Assembly (NCBI GenBank): GCA_038249305.1 | Contig: JBBRWI010000207.1 | Span: 1-6,647 of the forward strand | Direction: 5' to 3' | DNA length: 6,647 bases | Origin: Humitalea sp038249305 | GTDB taxonomy: Bacteria; Pseudomonadota; Alphaproteobacteria; Acetobacterales; Acetobacteraceae | Shown: positions 5,041 through 6,647 of the stretch, piece by piece | How positions within the stretch are numbered: the stretch's first letter is position 1 | Layout of the letters: each line of letters starts with the position of its first letter | Program-made: the position numbers and the translations under genes | The notes under the pieces: generated by a model | Seen by the model: only the letters and a program-made list of their open reading frames with translations | Databases searched by the model: none | Told to the model about the DNA's origin: nothing

Positions 5041-6267
5041 ATGAATTCCCTTGTTTCGAACGATATGCTCGAGGCCACGCGGCTCACCCGTCAGGGTCGG
5101 CTGACCGAGGCGTCGGCACTCCTGCAGCGCAATCTCACAGCCGGGTTTCCGACGCCTGCTCCCGCGGGGTTGTCCGTGTCGTCGGCGCAGCCACGCATCA
5201 TCGATATCGATCCGGACACCGGGGAGCCGACCGCCGATGTCGGAACTGCAGCGCCCCGCGATCGGCCAGACGCAGCGGGCCCGGGCCCAGTCGCTATGCC
5301 GGCTGCGCTGCGCGGGTTCCTGGACAAGATCAACCAGGGCGGATCGACGCAGGCCGCACGGGGGCGGACCACCGAGGCTCTGCCGGACGGCGCACAGTTC
5401 GTGCAGCGGTCCTTCGACAGCCCGATCGGCAGCCGCGGCTACAAGCTCTACATCCCCGGCACGCATCGCGGCGCGCCGGCGCCATTGATCGTCATGCTGC
5501 ATGGTTGCACGCAGTCGCCGGACGATTTCGCCGCGGGCACGCGCATGAACACGCTGGCGGAGGAGCATGGCTGCCTCATCGCCTATCCCGGCCAGACGCA
5601 GGCGGCCAACGCCCAGAAGTGCTGGAACTGGTTCAACCCGGCCGACCAGGGTCGCGACCAGGGTGAGCCCGCGTTGATCGCCGGCATCACGCGCCAGATC
5701 ATGGACGACCACGCCATCGACCCGCGGCGGGTCTATGTCGCGGGCCTGTCCGCCGGGGGCGCGGCGGCGTCCATCATGGGTGTGGCTTATCCCGATCTCT
5801 ATGCCGCGATCGGGGTCCATTCGGGACTGGCCTGCGGTGCTGCGCGCGACATGCCCTCGGCCTTTGCCGCGATGCGGCAGGGCGCGCCGGTGGTGCGCCG
5901 GCACGGCCCTGGATCGACCGCGGCAAGTGAACTGCGCATCCTGCCCACCATCGTGTTCCATGCTGACCAGGACAACACCGTGCACCCACGCAATGGCGAC
6001 CAGGTCATCGCGCAGTCCAACGCCGCCGGGAACCTGCGGACCGAGGTCCAGCGCGGCCAGGTGCCAGGCGGCCACGCCTATAGCCGCACCATCCATGCCG
6101 ATCGCGCCGGCCATCCCGTCCTGGAGCAGTGGGTGGTCCATGGCGGCGGCCATGCCTGGTCGGGCGGCAGTCCGCAAGGGTCCTATACCGATCAGCGCGG
6201 CCCTGATGCATCGCGCGAAATGCTGCGCTTTTTCCTGGAGCATCCGCTGGGCGACGAGGCCGATTGA
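5041..6267 (+). CDS. PHB-depolymerase-family esterase (alpha/beta-hydrolase)
   Basis: Encodes 408 residues from the ATG at 5041, with GAAGG (5029-5033) 7 nt upstream. The frame extends up to 4948, but that part lacks a ribosome site and any domain. Residues about 118-400 are the catalytic domain of the type-1 polyhydroxyalkanoate depolymerase/LpqC-like esterases: oxyanion motif LHGCTQ (153-158), nucleophile Ser237 in GLSAG (235-239), acid most likely Asp311 in DQDNTVHP, and His371 in VVHGGGHAW. The triad is complete. The first 33 residues form an amphipathic helical pair (EATRLTRQGRLTEASALLQR at 11-30) resembling one TPR-like hairpin. Residues about 35-115 are Pro/Ala/Gly-rich and probably flexible. 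There is no signal peptide, so action inside the cell is expected, in contrast to secreted depolymerases of the same fold. The substrate could be stored polyhydroxybutyrate, its oligomers or another ester; sequence alone does not decide. The upstream RHH gene probably shares its regulation. Confidence 0.9.
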   Translation: MNSLVSNDMLEATRLTRQGRLTEASALLQRNLTAGFPTPAPAGLSVSSAQPRIIDIDPDTGEPTADVGTAAPRDRPDAAGPGPVAMPAALRGFLDKINQGGSTQAARGRTTEALPDGAQFVQRSFDSPIGSRGYKLYIPGTHRGAPAPLIVMLHGCTQSPDDFAAGTRMNTLAEEHGCLIAYPGQTQAANAQKCWNWFNPADQGRDQGEPALIAGITRQIMDDHAIDPRRVYVAGLSAGGAAASIMGVAYPDLYAAIGVHSGLACGAARDMPSAFAAMRQGAPVVRRHGPGSTAASELRILPTIVFHADQDNTVHPRNGDQVIAQSNAAGNLRTEVQRGQVPGGHAYSRTIHADRAGHPVLEQWVVHGGGHAWSGGSPQGSYTDQRGPDASREMLRFFLEHPLGDEAD

Positions 6268-6647
6268 GCCGTCATCCGCGGCCGCCCCGGCCGAGGGTGC
6301 AATCGGTGGTTCGGCAGGACCGGCGGGTGGAACCAAGATCCCATGCGTCGATGGCGCGCCCGCGACTTTCTTCGACAAAGCGGAGCGTCCTGCGCTGCCT
6401 CTACGCGCCAGCGACGATTGGAGTGGTCTTGCCAGCACCGCAGCGAAGCGCCGCAACTCTCGCCCGTGGGGTGACGTTGTGCGGATGAAGAAGCACCTTG
6501 CCCATGCGTCAACCCGGGGCAATCACCCGGCCGAGCGTCATCGGCAATTCGCGCAACCGCCTGCCGGTCGCGTGCCACAAGGCTCATCGCGTCCAGTCCC
6601 TTCACGCTCATCGGGCGGATGATCTCGTCCGGGCCGTCGAGCCGGGC
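6268..6647. other. Right-end region without a confident gene; possible 3' end of a minus-strand gene
   Basis: No frame on either strand gives a recognisable protein. Eleven bases after the esterase stop there is a small stem CGGCC/GGCCG (6279-6283, 6289-6293), and TGGTTC/GAACCA (6307-6312, 6330-6335) could pair too; neither has a T-run. In the last 120 bases, the minus-strand frame entering from the right edge gives a protein-like translation (RLDGPDEIIRPMSVKGLDAM, then SLVARDRQAVARIADDARPG) with G/C-rich third positions. The bias fades leftward of about 6530, and the frame has no stop until 6192-6194, inside the esterase gene. It may be the tail of a gene, possibly degraded by a frameshift. 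I do not recognise the product. Confidence 0.4.

Noticed and set aside
4939..6522. Open frame of 527 codons on the minus strand, antisense to the esterase
   Set aside because: Same shadow effect; the sense strand carries the complete esterase triad and the antisense product has no recognisable features.
5735..6622. Plus-strand open frame running through the 3' half of the esterase to near the right edge
   Set aside because: Out of frame with the esterase for most of its length; Arg/Pro/Ser-rich composition without domains, typical of a shadow frame.
6268..6647. Degenerate insertion sequence or transposase remnant at the right end
   Set aside because: I looked for transposase-like motifs and terminal inverted repeats on both strands and found none that hold up.

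Overview
The window is high-GC DNA with strongly G/C-biased third codon positions. Its gene content points to an alphaproteobacterium, most plausibly of the Acetobacteraceae/Rhodospirillales type. That placement is inference from overall protein character (a PEP-CTERM protein, a large clade-2 catalase, a ribbon-helix-helix regulator next to a PHB-depolymerase-type esterase); there is no rRNA or other marker gene here.

Layout from left to right. (1) Positions 1-1016, minus strand: the first 338 residues of a periplasmic glucan biosynthesis protein of the OpgG/OpgD (MdoG) family with a twin-arginine-like signal peptide; its 3' part lies beyond the left edge. (2) Positions 1017-1366: a divergent intergenic region with a hairpin, an 11-bp tandem repeat and a small dyad. 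(3) Positions 1367-2116, plus: a secreted CHRD-like protein with a canonical EF-hand-type calcium loop and a C-terminal PEP-CTERM sorting tail. (4) Positions 2298-4379, plus: a large-subunit (KatE/HPII-type) catalase with all expected haem-pocket residues and a C-terminal flavodoxin-like domain. A two-part stem-loop with a GAGA tetraloop follows it. (5) Positions 4493-4915, plus: a ribbon-helix-helix (CopG/Arc-type) regulator preceded by a perfect 8-bp-arm inverted repeat placed like an autoregulatory operator. (6) Positions 5041-6267, plus: a PHB-depolymerase-family alpha/beta-hydrolase with a complete catalytic triad, no signal peptide and a divergent N-terminal extension. (7) Positions 6268-6647: no confident gene; the outermost right part may be the 3' end of a minus-strand gene entering from the right.

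Genes 1, 3 and 4 look like independent cell-envelope and stress genes. Genes 5 and 6 form a plausible two-gene module, a DNA-binding regulator followed 125 bp later by a storage-polymer or ester hydrolase. This pair, with its operator-like palindrome, is the most interesting item. The second is a cysteine in the catalase exactly 23 residues before the haem-ligand tyrosine, the geometry of the Cys-Tyr cross-link known from a fungal large catalase. I see no CRISPR array, tRNA, rRNA, complete insertion sequence or clear phage gene.
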